From Massilia rhizosphaerae (GTDB taxonomy: Bacteria; Pseudomonadota; Gammaproteobacteria; Burkholderiales; Burkholderiaceae_D): a stretch of 64,000 nucleotides of DNA. Of this stretch, positions 16,276-24,230 are shown piece by piece (the stretch's first letter is position 1; the number at the start of each line of letters is the position of its first letter). The stretch covers positions 47,609 to 111,608 of the forward strand of contig NZ_JADKYX010000025.1 of assembly GCF_016093545.1 (NCBI RefSeq). Reading direction: 5' to 3'. Below the pieces are notes generated by a model that searched no databases, was not told where the DNA came from, and was given only the letters and a program-made list of their open reading frames with translations. The position numbers and the translations under genes were made by a program.

Positions 16276-17759
16276 AAGCGCGAGAGGTTGGGAAACGGCA
16301 TCTGCCCGCGCTGCACGTGCATGCGGCCGGATTCGGCGCAGCGGTGCAAGGTGGGGATCGCCTTGTCGGGATTGAGGATGCCGGCCGGGTCGAACGCGCG
16401 CTTGACGTCAAGGAAGGCATCCAGCTCGGCGCGCGAGAACTGCACGCACATCGAATCGATCTTCTCGATGCCGACGCCGTGCTCTCCCGTGATCGTGCCG
16501 CCGACTTCCACGCACAGCGCGAGGATGTCGGCGCCGAACTGCTCGGCGCGGTGGAATTCGCCCGGCACGTTGGCATCGAACATGATCAACGGGTGCAGGT
16601 TGCCGTCGCCGGCGTGGAACACGTTGGCGCAGCGCAGGCCATACTTTTGTTCCATCTGTTCGATCCGCTGCAGCACGTGGGCCAGATGCTTGCGCGGGAT
16701 CGTGCCGTCCATGCAGTAGTAGTCCGGCGAGATGCGGCCGACGGCCGGGAATGCGTTCTTGCGGCCGGACCAGAAACGCAGGCGCTCCGCCTCGTCGCGC
16801 GACACGGCCAGCGCCGTCGCGCCGCACTGGCTGAGCACCTCGCTCATGCGCGCGATCTCTTCGTCGACTTCCTCGGGAATGCCGTCGGATTCGCACAGCA
16901 GGACCGCGGCCGCCTGCGTGTCGTAACCCGCGTGCACGAATTCCTCCGCGACCTGCGTCGACAGCCGGTCCATCATCTCCAGGCCGGCCGGGATGATGCC
17001 GGCCGCGATCACGCTGGCGACGGCGTCGCCGGCCTTCACGATGTCGTCGAACGACGCCATCACGACGCGCGCCACGCGCGGCTTCGGGACCAGCTTGACC
17101 GTGACTTCCGTGACGACGCCCAGCATGCCTTCCGATCCGATCGCGACGGCCAGCAGGTCGAGGCCCGGCGCGTCCAGCGCCTCGCCGCCCAGTTCGACGA
17201 TGTCCCCAAGCGTCGTCACCATGCGCACGCGCAGCACGTTGTGCACGGTCAGGCCGTATTTCAGGCAGTGCACGCCGCCGGAGTTCTCGGCGACGTTGCC
17301 GCCGATCGTGCACGCGATCTGCGACGACGGATCGGGCGCGTAATACAAGCCGTGCGGCGCGGCCGCTTCCGAGATCGCGAGGTTGCGCACGCCCGGCTGC
17401 ACGACGGCCGTGCGGGCAGTCGGGTCCAGCTTGACGATGCGGTTCAGGCGCGCGGTGGAGAGGACGACGCCGCCGGCGATCGGCATGGCGCCGCCGGACA
17501 GGCCGGTGCCGGCGCCGCGCGGCACGATCGGCAGGTCCAGTTGCCGGCAGACGGCGATGGCGGCGACGATCTGCGCCTCGTTCTCCGGCAGCAGCACGAT
17601 CATCGGCATCTGGCGGTAGGCGGCGAGGCCGTCGCATTCGTAGGCGCGCGTCTGTTCGGGGTCCCACAGCACGCAGCGGTCGGGTAGGACGGCCAAAAGC
17701 GCGGCCAGCGCTTCGCTCTTGCCGGCGGCCCGGGTTTCAGGAGACGTGGAAGCATTCAT
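16272..17759 (-). CDS. glcD: FAD-linked oxidase GlcD
   Basis: The 495-residue catalytic flavoprotein of the glycolate/D-lactate oxidase. The N-terminal half is a PCMH FAD-binding domain with VPRGAGTGLSGGAMP and CTIGGNVAENSGG. The C-terminal FAD-oxidase domain carries VFHAGDGNLHP and GGTITGEHGVGIEK, the histidine-containing active-site blocks of D-lactate and glycolate dehydrogenases. ATG 17759 overlaps the lctP stop by three bases, so translation is coupled to the permease. It passes electrons to GlcE/GlcF. Sequence alone does not decide between glycolate and D-lactate. Confidence 0.92.
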   Translation of the reverse strand: MNASTSPETRAAGKSEALAALLAVLPDRCVLWDPEQTRAYECDGLAAYRQMPMIVLLPENEAQIVAAIAVCRQLDLPIVPRGAGTGLSGGAMPIAGGVVLSTARLNRIVKLDPTARTAVVQPGVRNLAISEAAAPHGLYYAPDPSSQIACTIGGNVAENSGGVHCLKYGLTVHNVLRVRMVTTLGDIVELGGEALDAPGLDLLAVAIGSEGMLGVVTEVTVKLVPKPRVARVVMASFDDIVKAGDAVASVIAAGIIPAGLEMMDRLSTQVAEEFVHAGYDTQAAAVLLCESDGIPEEVDEEIARMSEVLSQCGATALAVSRDEAERLRFWSGRKNAFPAVGRISPDYYCMDGTIPRKHLAHVLQRIEQMEQKYGLRCANVFHAGDGNLHPLIMFDANVPGEFHRAEQFGADILALCVEVGGTITGEHGVGIEKIDSMCVQFSRAELDAFLDVKRAFDPAGILNPDKAIPTLHRCAESGRMHVQRGQMPFPNLSRF

Positions 17760-19423
17760 CGGATGACCAGCAAAGTAAACGGCCACACGTACGCCTGCAG
17801 CGTGACCATGACACCGACCAGCGCGGCCAGTGAGAGCGAGTGAAAGAAAACGAAGCGCAGGATGTCGCCTTCGTGGTTGACCCAGCGCGTGGCCGTGGAG
17901 GCGACGACGATGGATTGGGCATCGATCATCTTGCCCATCACGCCGCCGGAACTGTTCGCGGCGCCCATCAGGTTGGGCGCCAGGCCGAGCTGCTGCGCCG
18001 CCACCTTCTGCATGCCGCCGAACAGCACGTTCGACGCGGTGTCCGACCCGGTCATCGCCACGCCCAGCCAGCCCATCAAGGTGCCGAAGAACGGGTACAG
18101 GGCGCCGGTGTTGGCGAACGCGAGGCCGAGCGTCGTGTCGGAACCGGAATAGCGCGTGAGCGTGCCCAGGGCCAGCATCAACACGATGGTCAGCAGCGAA
18201 TAGCGCACCAGCCACAGGGTGCGGAAGAACGTGCGTACGATCGCGCCCACGCCGTAACGCATGAACAGCGCGCCGGCGACGGCCGACAGCAGGATCCCGG
18301 TGCCGGTCGCCGACAACAGGTTGAGCACGTACACGGCACTCTCGGGGCTCGGCTTGGCGACCACCGGCGGCACGCGCACGATCAGGTTGTGCAAGCCGTC
18401 CATCGGGAATTTGGGCGCGAACAGGCCGTTGAAATAATTCTTCACGGGCGGCAGGCCCCAGACGAAGACGAACACGGTGAGGATGATCCAGGGCGTCCAG
18501 GCGCGCACGATCTCCCCGCGCGAATACTGCGCGGCGGCGGCGGGCCGCCCGGCCTTACCGGTCGCGCCTTCCGGTTCGCGGCCCTTCAGGCTGGCCGAGG
18601 TCCAGACGGTCTTCGGTTGCCACACGCGCAGGAACAGGATCAGCGATGCCATCGACACGAGGGCAGCGATGATGTCCACCAGTTCCGGCCCGATGAAGTT
18701 CGACACCAGGTATTGCGGGATCGCGAACGACACGCCCGTCACGAGGACCGCGGGCCAGATGTCCCACATCGCCTTGCGGCCGGCGAACGCCCAGATCAGC
18801 CAGAACGGCACCAGCAGCGAAAAGAACGGCAGCTGGCGGCCGATCATGGCCGTCACTTCCATCAGGTCGTAGCCGTGCACCTTGGCCAGCGTGATCACGG
18901 GCGTGCCGAGCGCGCCGAACGCCACCGGCGCCGTGTTCGCGATCAGCGACAGGCCGGACGCGGCCAGCGGCGAGAACCCGAGCCCGATCAGGATACCGGC
19001 CGTCACGGCGACCGGCGTGCCGAAGCCGGCCGCGCCCTCGAAGAACGCGCCGAAGCAGAACGCGATCAACAGCAGCTGCAGCCGGCGGTCGTCCGTGATG
19101 CCGGACAGCGACGCCTGCAGCACCTTGAAGCTGCCGTTCTGCTCGCACAACTGCTGCAGGAAGATGATGTTGAGGACGATCCAGCCGATCGGCAGCAGGC
19201 CCGTGAAGCCGCCGAACAGCGCGGCCTTGCCCGCCATCGCGACGGGCATGTGGTAGCCGAGGACGGCGACGAGCAGGGCCGCGCCCAGGCCGAGCGCGGC
19301 CGCGATGTGCGCCTTGATGTGGAAGAGCCCGAGCGCGGCCAGCATCACCACCACCGGCACCGCGGCCAGCAAGGTGGACAGGGCCATGCTGCCGAACGGA
19401 TCATAAATCTGTTGCCATACCAT
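17756..19423 (-). CDS. lctP: L-lactate permease family transporter
   Basis: A 555-residue inner-membrane LctP-family permease that imports lactate, and in some members glycolate, with protons. It is hydrophobic along its length with about a dozen predicted helices. It carries family blocks FCFGAFFEGAAGFGTPVAVT and LIANTAPVAFGALGTPV near residues 120-180, and GVAMTGSDTASNVLFGG near the C-terminus. GGAG lies eight bases before ATG 19423. It heads the lctP-glcDEF operon. The 175 bases upstream hold the nested palindrome, so this operon may be transcribed separately from lutABC. Also named lldP. Confidence 0.93.
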   Translation of the reverse strand: MVWQQIYDPFGSMALSTLLAAVPVVVMLAALGLFHIKAHIAAALGLGAALLVAVLGYHMPVAMAGKAALFGGFTGLLPIGWIVLNIIFLQQLCEQNGSFKVLQASLSGITDDRRLQLLLIAFCFGAFFEGAAGFGTPVAVTAGILIGLGFSPLAASGLSLIANTAPVAFGALGTPVITLAKVHGYDLMEVTAMIGRQLPFFSLLVPFWLIWAFAGRKAMWDIWPAVLVTGVSFAIPQYLVSNFIGPELVDIIAALVSMASLILFLRVWQPKTVWTSASLKGREPEGATGKAGRPAAAAQYSRGEIVRAWTPWIILTVFVFVWGLPPVKNYFNGLFAPKFPMDGLHNLIVRVPPVVAKPSPESAVYVLNLLSATGTGILLSAVAGALFMRYGVGAIVRTFFRTLWLVRYSLLTIVLMLALGTLTRYSGSDTTLGLAFANTGALYPFFGTLMGWLGVAMTGSDTASNVLFGGMQKVAAQQLGLAPNLMGAANSSGGVMGKMIDAQSIVVASTATRWVNHEGDILRFVFFHSLSLAALVGVMVTLQAYVWPFTLLVIR

Positions 19424-19472
19424 GTTGCGTCTCCTTGATTGATTGAATTTTTATGTTTTCTTGGAACCTACC

Positions 19473-19589
19473 CCAGTAGGGTGGGGCATTTCATGCCGGG
19501 GGCATGAAATGCGTGCCCACCAAACGCAAGCCGGTCCGCGAACGCATGGTGGGCACGGGGTGCCCACCCTACCCGTTCGCGCCTACTGG
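19473..19589. repeat. 117-bp nested palindromic element between lutB and lctP
   Basis: The element is bounded by an 8-bp inverted repeat, CCAGTAGG at 19473-19480 and CCTACTGG at 19582-19589. Inside are two hairpins: 19486-19497 with 19501-19512 (12-bp stem, GGG loop), and 19548-19556 with 19560-19568 (9-bp stem, GGG loop). A GTGCCCACC copy at 19513-19521 can pair with 19548-19556 instead. It looks like a REP/MITE-type repeat in a position where it could terminate lut transcription or stabilise the 3' end. There is no T-tract. Confidence 0.75.
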
Positions 19590-19598
19590 AGTACGCTC

Positions 19599-21044
19599 TT
19601 ATTGGGGCTGCCCCCGCTCGCGCAGCAGGTCCGCCAGGCTGCGCGGCGCCGGCTGGAGCGGGGTGCGGTACTTCGTCCAGCCGAGCTGGTCCTTCGGGGC
19701 CATCCCGCGCAGCCGCGTGGCGGCCCAGCGGAACAGGCGGTAGACGGCGGGCCGGCCGAACGCGCCGCGCCAGAAGCGCCAGACGAGCCGCTCGCCGCGG
19801 CTGTACTTGGCGCCCTGCCCGCGCAGCGGATGCTCGACCTCGGCGTGGGGGTTGCGGTTGGCCTCCGTGCGCAGGCGCACGAGCAGTTGCGGGATCGGGA
19901 TCCGCACGGGGCAGACGTCGCCGCACGCGCCGCACAGGCTCGACGCCGTGGCGAGATCCGCCGTCGATTCGAGGCCCAGCAAATGCGGCGACAGGATCGC
20001 GCCGATCGGTCCCGGATACGTGGTGCCGTACGCATGCCCGCCGATGCGGCCGTAGACGGGGCAGTGATTCATGCAGGCGCCGCAGCGGATGCATTGCAGC
20101 GTGGCGCGCAGCTCCTCGTCGGCATAGGCCTGGGTGCGGCCGTTGTCGAGCAGGACGAGGTGCAGTTCGCGCGGCCCGTCCAGTTCACCCGTGCGGCGCG
20201 GGCCCGAGATCAGGTTGAAATACGTCGTCACGGCCTGCCCGGTGGCGGACCGCGTCAGCAGGCTCGCAAGCGGCACGATGTGCTCCAGCTTTTCCACGAC
20301 TTTTTCGATGCCCATGATGGCGATGTGCACGTCCGGCACGGTGGTCGACAGCCGGCCGTTGCCCTCGTTCTCGACGAGCCACAGTGTGCCCGTGTCGGCG
20401 GCGGCGAAGTTGACGCCCGACAGGCCGATGTCGGCCGCGACGAAGGCATTGCGCAGGGTGCGGCGGCCGGTCTGGATCAGCAGGTCGACGTCTTCCGTGT
20501 AGTCCGTGCCCGGAATGTGCTCGGCGAACAGGGCGCCGATGTCGGCGCGGGTCTTGTGAATCGCGGGCATCACGATGTGCGACGGCTTTTCGCCCGCCAG
20601 CTGGACGATGTATTCGCCCATGTCCGATTCCAGGCACGCGAGGCCGCGCTGTTCGAGGTAGTGATTGAGCTCGATCTCCTCGCTCGCCATCGACTTGCCC
20701 TTGACGATGCGCCTGGCGCCGCGGCCGGTCGCGATGCCGTGGATGATCGCGTTCGCCTCCTCCGGCGTGCCGGCCCAGTGGACGTGCGCGCCGGCCGCGG
20801 TCAGTTGCGCTTCCAAGCGTTCGAGCAGCGCGGGCAGCTTGGCCAGCGCGTTCTTGCGCACGGCCTCGCCGAGGTCGCGCAGGCGCTGGAGCTCGTCGTC
20901 GTCGCCGAACTGGCTGCGCCGCTTGTCCTGCAGGAAGCTCATCGCGCCGCGAAAACTCTGGCGCAGCTGGGCATCGTCGAGCGCGGCGCGGCTGCGCGCG
21001 TGAAAATCCTGCGGCGGCACGAATTGCAATGGGGACGTGCTCAT
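19599..21044 (-). CDS. lutB: Lactate utilisation iron-sulfur protein LutB
   Basis: The 481-residue central subunit of the LutABC L-lactate oxidising complex. The N-terminal LUD domain (residues ~60-290) contains GKSMASEEIELNHYLE and EDVDLLIQTG. Two 4Fe-4S motifs follow, CIRCGACMNHCPVY and CGACGDVCPVRIP, and then the C-terminal LutB domain (WRFWRGAFGRP). ATG 21044 overlaps the lutC stop by four bases. The gene order lutA-lutC-lutB differs from the Bacillus order but is common in betaproteobacteria. It oxidises lactate to pyruvate together with LutA and LutC, feeding electrons into the chain. Confidence 0.93.
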   Translation of the reverse strand: MSTSPLQFVPPQDFHARSRAALDDAQLRQSFRGAMSFLQDKRRSQFGDDDELQRLRDLGEAVRKNALAKLPALLERLEAQLTAAGAHVHWAGTPEEANAIIHGIATGRGARRIVKGKSMASEEIELNHYLEQRGLACLESDMGEYIVQLAGEKPSHIVMPAIHKTRADIGALFAEHIPGTDYTEDVDLLIQTGRRTLRNAFVAADIGLSGVNFAAADTGTLWLVENEGNGRLSTTVPDVHIAIMGIEKVVEKLEHIVPLASLLTRSATGQAVTTYFNLISGPRRTGELDGPRELHLVLLDNGRTQAYADEELRATLQCIRCGACMNHCPVYGRIGGHAYGTTYPGPIGAILSPHLLGLESTADLATASSLCGACGDVCPVRIPIPQLLVRLRTEANRNPHAEVEHPLRGQGAKYSRGERLVWRFWRGAFGRPAVYRLFRWAATRLRGMAPKDQLGWTKYRTPLQPAPRSLADLLRERGQPQ

Positions 21045-21739
21045 GCTGCCTCCTCGGCGTCGCCGGCGTCGGTGACGATCACGACCCACGTCCAGCGCGG
21101 ACCGTGCGCGCCGAAGGCCAGGGTCTGCTGGATGTCGGACGTCTTCGACGGGCCCGTCGCCAGCACCAGGTTCGTGGGCATGCCGTCCTGCCAGCGCTCC
21201 ACGTGCAGCGCCTGGTGCAGGTCGGCGTGCAAGGTGTGCGCGTAGACGAGCGCGATGTGCAGCGGCGGCACCAGCGACACGGTGCGCGGCGCGTTCGCAT
21301 CGGGCGCGAGCACCAGCGTGCCGGTGGCGGCGATGCCGGAACGGGCGACGGTGAAGCCGGCATCGACGGTGCCGAACAATTCTTCCTTCCAGTCTTCCAG
21401 CGGCCGTTCGAACGCGAGCGCCTCGACGCCGTCCGGCAGCGCGGCGCGCAGCGCGCGGCCTTCCGGGCTCACCGCGTCGACGACGATGCGGCGCACGCCC
21501 GCCTCGGCGATCCGCTGCGCCAGCAGCGCGGGCCACGCGTCGGCACCGACGCACCACGCCTGCGCGCGCACCGCCTCGAGCGCGGCCTGCATGCGCCCGG
21601 CCAGTACGTCCGCCGCCGGCGGCGGATCCTCGCGGCGGGCGCCGAAATGGGCGTCGATGCGGCGTTCGAGATCGCCGGCGTCCGCCGCGCGCGCGCCGGC
21701 CGCGCGCAGGCGGCCCAGGATGCGGTCGCGCGCCGTCAT
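21041..21739 (-). CDS. lutC: Lactate utilisation protein LutC
   Basis: A 232-residue LUD-domain protein (formerly DUF162/YkgG). The N-terminus MTARDRILGRLRAAG and the C-terminal half, with ATGTLVLAPDANAPRTVSL and LVLATGPSKTSDIQQTLAFGAHGP, are diagnostic for LutC. It has no iron-sulfur cysteines and is the third component needed for L-lactate oxidation by LutABC. ATG 21739 overlaps the lutA stop by four bases, and its own stop overlaps lutB the same way, so all three are coupled. Confidence 0.92.
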   Translation of the reverse strand: MTARDRILGRLRAAGARAADAGDLERRIDAHFGARREDPPPAADVLAGRMQAALEAVRAQAWCVGADAWPALLAQRIAEAGVRRIVVDAVSPEGRALRAALPDGVEALAFERPLEDWKEELFGTVDAGFTVARSGIAATGTLVLAPDANAPRTVSLVPPLHIALVYAHTLHADLHQALHVERWQDGMPTNLVLATGPSKTSDIQQTLAFGAHGPRWTWVVIVTDAGDAEEAA

Positions 21740-22491
21740 GCCGGCTCTCCCGCGCCGCCCATCCGGCGCCACAGGAAGCTGGCCAGGTGCTCCACCTCGA
21801 GCGGCGCCTCCTGGTGCCGCGCGGCGTGGCCGATATTGAGCAGGCACGCGCAATCGGCCGACACCACGCGGCGGCATCCCGTCGCGCGCATGGACGCGAC
21901 CTTGTCGTTGACCATCGCGCCGGAAATGTCCGCGTGCTTGATCGAGAACGAGCCGCCGAAGCCGCAGCATTCGGATTCGCGCTCGTGCTCCACGCGCGTC
22001 ACGCCGGGCACCGCGTCGATCAGCGCCACGCCATGGGCGCGCGTGCCCATCTCGCGCCGCGCGGAGCAGGACGTGTGCAGGACGACGCTCTCGGACGGCG
22101 CGGCCGCCTCGGCGGGCATCGTCCACCGCAGTTCGTGCAACAGGTAGGCGGCGAATTCGACCACGCGTGCTGCCACGGCCCGCGCCCGCGCGCCGAGGAC
22201 CGGGTCGTCGCGGAACAATTCCGGCCAGTGCTTGCACATCATGCCGGCGCACGATCCCGAAGGCACGACGATGGGCCAGGGCTCGGGAAACAGGTCCAGC
22301 TGGGCGCGCGCGACGGCCCGCGCCTCGTCCGGATTGCCGCTGCTCCACGCGGGCTGCCCGCAGCAGCTTTGCCCGCGCGGATAGTGGACCGTGACGCCGG
22401 CCGCTTCCAGCACGCGCACGGCGTCGAGCCCGGCCTGCGGCATGAACAGGTCGATGACACAGGTGCCGAACAGATACACGTTACGAGTCAT
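21736..22491 (-). CDS. lutA: Lactate utilisation Fe-S subunit LutA
   Basis: A 251-residue protein built of two CCG (cysteine-rich) domains, as in heterodisulfide reductase-like and GlcF-type subunits. The N-terminus MTRNVYLFGTCVIDLFMPQ, the first cysteine pair in YPRGQSCCGQPAW, PSGSCAGM, and the second CCGFGGSFSIKH identify LutA. It is the first gene of lutA-lutC-lutB and lies 101 bases from the divergent lldR. That gap contains a candidate operator, so expression is probably lactate-inducible. Confidence 0.93.
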   Translation of the reverse strand: MTRNVYLFGTCVIDLFMPQAGLDAVRVLEAAGVTVHYPRGQSCCGQPAWSSGNPDEARAVARAQLDLFPEPWPIVVPSGSCAGMMCKHWPELFRDDPVLGARARAVAARVVEFAAYLLHELRWTMPAEAAAPSESVVLHTSCSARREMGTRAHGVALIDAVPGVTRVEHERESECCGFGGSFSIKHADISGAMVNDKVASMRATGCRRVVSADCACLLNIGHAARHQEAPLEVEHLASFLWRRMGGAGEPA

Positions 22492-22566
22492 GCAATGTCT
22501 CCGGAATAGTCGAGGTTTTTTTCTTCTGGCCGGCAGATATTTCCAGTATTCTGTATGGACGACAAA

Positions 22567-22579
22567 CTGGTTGGGCCAG
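22567..22579. promoter_or_regulatory. Candidate LldR operator in the lutA-lldR divergent region
   Basis: A 13-bp imperfect palindrome, CTGGTTGGGCCAG, 13 bases before the lldR start codon. Its core TGGTTGGGCCA fits the TGGT-N3-ACCA type of site used by FadR-subfamily regulators such as LldR and PdhR, with one mismatch in the right half. Its place between divergent lutA and lldR suits autoregulation and control of lutACB. Confidence 0.55.
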
Positions 22580-22592
22580 AGAAGGAGAAGAC

Positions 22593-23309
22593 GTGGTCAC
22601 ATGGAGCCGGCAGTCCGGCGGGCGCGTCGCGTCGGTCACGCGCAGGCTGGAAGAAGCATTGCTTGAAGGCAGTTTCCCGGCCAATTCGAAGCTGCCGTCG
22701 GAGCGCGAGCTGGCGGAACGTTACGGGGTGTCGCGCAACACGGTGCGCGAGGCGATCCAGCAGCTGGGGGCGCGCGGCCTCGTGCACATCCGGCCGCGCA
22801 GCGGCGTGTTCGTGTCCGACCAGTTGCGCACGGGCGCGCCGTCGCCGTGGGGCCAGTTGATCGCCGACAGCCCCGCGCGGCGCGCCGACATCCTGGAATT
22901 CCGCCGGGTGCTGGAAGGCGCCACCGCCTATTTCGCCGCCTTGCGCGCCACGGACGAGGACATCGAGCGCATCCGCGGCGCGATGGCCCGGCTCGACCAG
23001 GCGCGCCGCCAAGGCAACCTGTCGGGCGAATCGCGCATCGACGTCGAACTGCACGAGGCGATCGCCCAGGCCTCGCGCAACAGCATGTTCCTGCACCTGC
23101 ACAGCAGCATCACGAAGATGATGCGCGAGCACATCATCCGCAACGTCGACGGCTTGCGCGAGCTGAACGAATCGGTGTCGGAAATCCTGTTGCTGCAGCA
23201 CCGGACGGTCTGCGACGCGATCTGCGCCCGGCGCCCGGAAGAGGCGCGCACGGCGATGCAGACGCACATCGATTACGTGCGCAGCCGGTTCGACGACGAA
23301 GAGGAATAG
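22593..23309 (+). CDS. lldR: FadR-subfamily GntR transcriptional regulator, LldR-like
   Basis: A 238-residue regulator. Residues ~10-75 form a winged helix (LPSERELAERYGVSRNTVRE, IRPRSGVFV). Residues ~95-230 form an all-helical FCD effector domain with the metal/ligand histidines expected in DVELHEAIAQ, MMREHII and MQTHIDYV. It starts with GTG 22593 preceded by GGAG. It is divergent from lutACB. By family and context it senses lactate and controls lut, and probably lctP-glcDEF too. The effector and the regulon are inference. Confidence 0.85.
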   Translation: MVTWSRQSGGRVASVTRRLEEALLEGSFPANSKLPSERELAERYGVSRNTVREAIQQLGARGLVHIRPRSGVFVSDQLRTGAPSPWGQLIADSPARRADILEFRRVLEGATAYFAALRATDEDIERIRGAMARLDQARRQGNLSGESRIDVELHEAIAQASRNSMFLHLHSSITKMMREHIIRNVDGLRELNESVSEILLLQHRTVCDAICARRPEEARTAMQTHIDYVRSRFDDEEE

Positions 23310-23313
23310 GCGC

Positions 23314-23326
23314 CTGGTTGGACCAG
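23314..23326. promoter_or_regulatory. Second LldR-operator-like palindrome downstream of lldR
   Basis: CTGGTTGGACCAG differs from the site at 22567 by one base and matches TGGT-N3-ACCA exactly. It lies four bases after the lldR stop codon, within a longer imperfect inverted repeat (GGCGC...GCGCC) that could also fold as a hairpin. It may be a real operator, a terminator-like structure, or both. Confidence 0.4.
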
Positions 23327-23471
23327 CGCCGTTCGTCGCCGCAAGCAACCCTCCGGCCCCCGAAACATGCAGCCTGTCGCAGTCCGGTGGAGCCGCCCGG
23401 GACGGTTGGATACAGTACGACCATGCCGACAACGACATGACCCGATCAACCAGACATCCAGAGGACCCATC

Positions 23472-23843
23472 ATGAAAAAGACCGCCGCCATCATCATCCT
23501 GTTCCTGTTCGCCCTGCTCGCCTGGAACGTCTTCACGTTCGGCGACAGCGTCGTCAGCTTCGACGGCGACGAGATCGGTGGGCCGCTGGGCGCGGTGCTG
23601 GCGACGGTCTTCGCGGGCGGCGGCATCCTGCTGGCCGGGGTGATCATGCTGTTCGTGGGCGGCGTGCTGGCGCTGGTGTTCGCCGGCGTGGGCATCCTGT
23701 GCATCGGCGGCCTGGCCATCGGCGCCTGCGTGCTCGCGCTGATGATTTCGCCGCTGCTGCTGCCGCTGCTGGTGCCGGTCGCGATCGTGTGGTACCTGGT
23801 GAGCCGGTCGCGCAAGCATCGCATCATGCAGCAACCGGTGTAA
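23472..23843 (+). CDS. Small membrane protein of unknown function
   Basis: A 123-residue, very hydrophobic protein. It has an N-terminal signal-like helix (MKKTAAIIILFLFALLAW), then two or three glycine-rich membrane segments between residues ~38 and ~112 (GAVLATVFAGGGILLAGVIM, LALVFAGVGILCIGGLAIGA, ISPLLLPLLVPVAIVWYLV) and a basic C-terminal tail. No named family is recognised. It starts at ATG 23472. A strong hairpin seven bases after its stop probably ends transcription before the convergent cus operon. Confidence 0.75.
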   Translation: MKKTAAIIILFLFALLAWNVFTFGDSVVSFDGDEIGGPLGAVLATVFAGGGILLAGVIMLFVGGVLALVFAGVGILCIGGLAIGACVLALMISPLLLPLLVPVAIVWYLVSRSRKHRIMQQPV

Positions 23844-23849
23844 CGCATT

Positions 23850-23876
23850 GCGGGGGCGGCGCCCCCGCCCGTCTTA
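23850..23876 (+). terminator. Hairpin between convergent genes
   Basis: GCGGGGGC (23850-23857) pairs with GCCCCCGC (23861-23868) across a three-base loop, followed by a weak T-containing run. It sits between the stop codons of the small membrane protein and cusF, so it may serve both directions. Confidence 0.55.
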
Positions 23877-24230
23877 TTGCACCGACGTGACGACGTAGGC
23901 GGCGCCCTGCTTCACGAATCCGACGTGGACGTGCTGGCCGGCGCCGAGCTTGTCCAGCAGGCGCTTGTCCTTGACGCCGAAGGTCATCGTCATCGCCGGC
24001 CAGTTGAGGGTCTTGACCGGCCCGTGCGCCAGCGTGACCTTGCCGGCGGCCGCGTCGACGCTTTTCACGACGCCGGTCGCCTCGTGCACGGTGGCCTGGC
24101 CGCCCTTGGCGGGGGCCTTGTCCATGCCCATGCCTTGCATGCCCATGCCGTGCATGGCGCCCGATTGGGCAAAGACGGGTGCCGCGGCGGCCAGCGCCAG
24201 GGTGATGATTGCTGCGTTCAGAGATTTCAT
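23874..24230 (-). CDS. cusF: Periplasmic Cu/Ag-binding protein CusF
   Basis: A 118-residue secreted metallochaperone. Residues 1-22 are a signal peptide (MKSLNAAIITLALAAAAPVFAQ). A Met/Gly-rich stretch (GAMHGMGMQGMGMDK) follows, then the OB-fold CusF domain with HGPVKTLNWPAMTMTF, where Trp and the two Met of WPAMTM plus the upstream His form the Cu(I)/Ag(I) site of CusF. It would hand metal to CusB/CusA. ATG 24230 overlaps the cusA stop by four bases. It is the last gene of the cus operon. Confidence 0.92.
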   Translation of the reverse strand: MKSLNAAIITLALAAAAPVFAQSGAMHGMGMQGMGMDKAPAKGGQATVHEATGVVKSVDAAAGKVTLAHGPVKTLNWPAMTMTFGVKDKRLLDKLGAGQHVHVGFVKQGAAYVVTSVQ

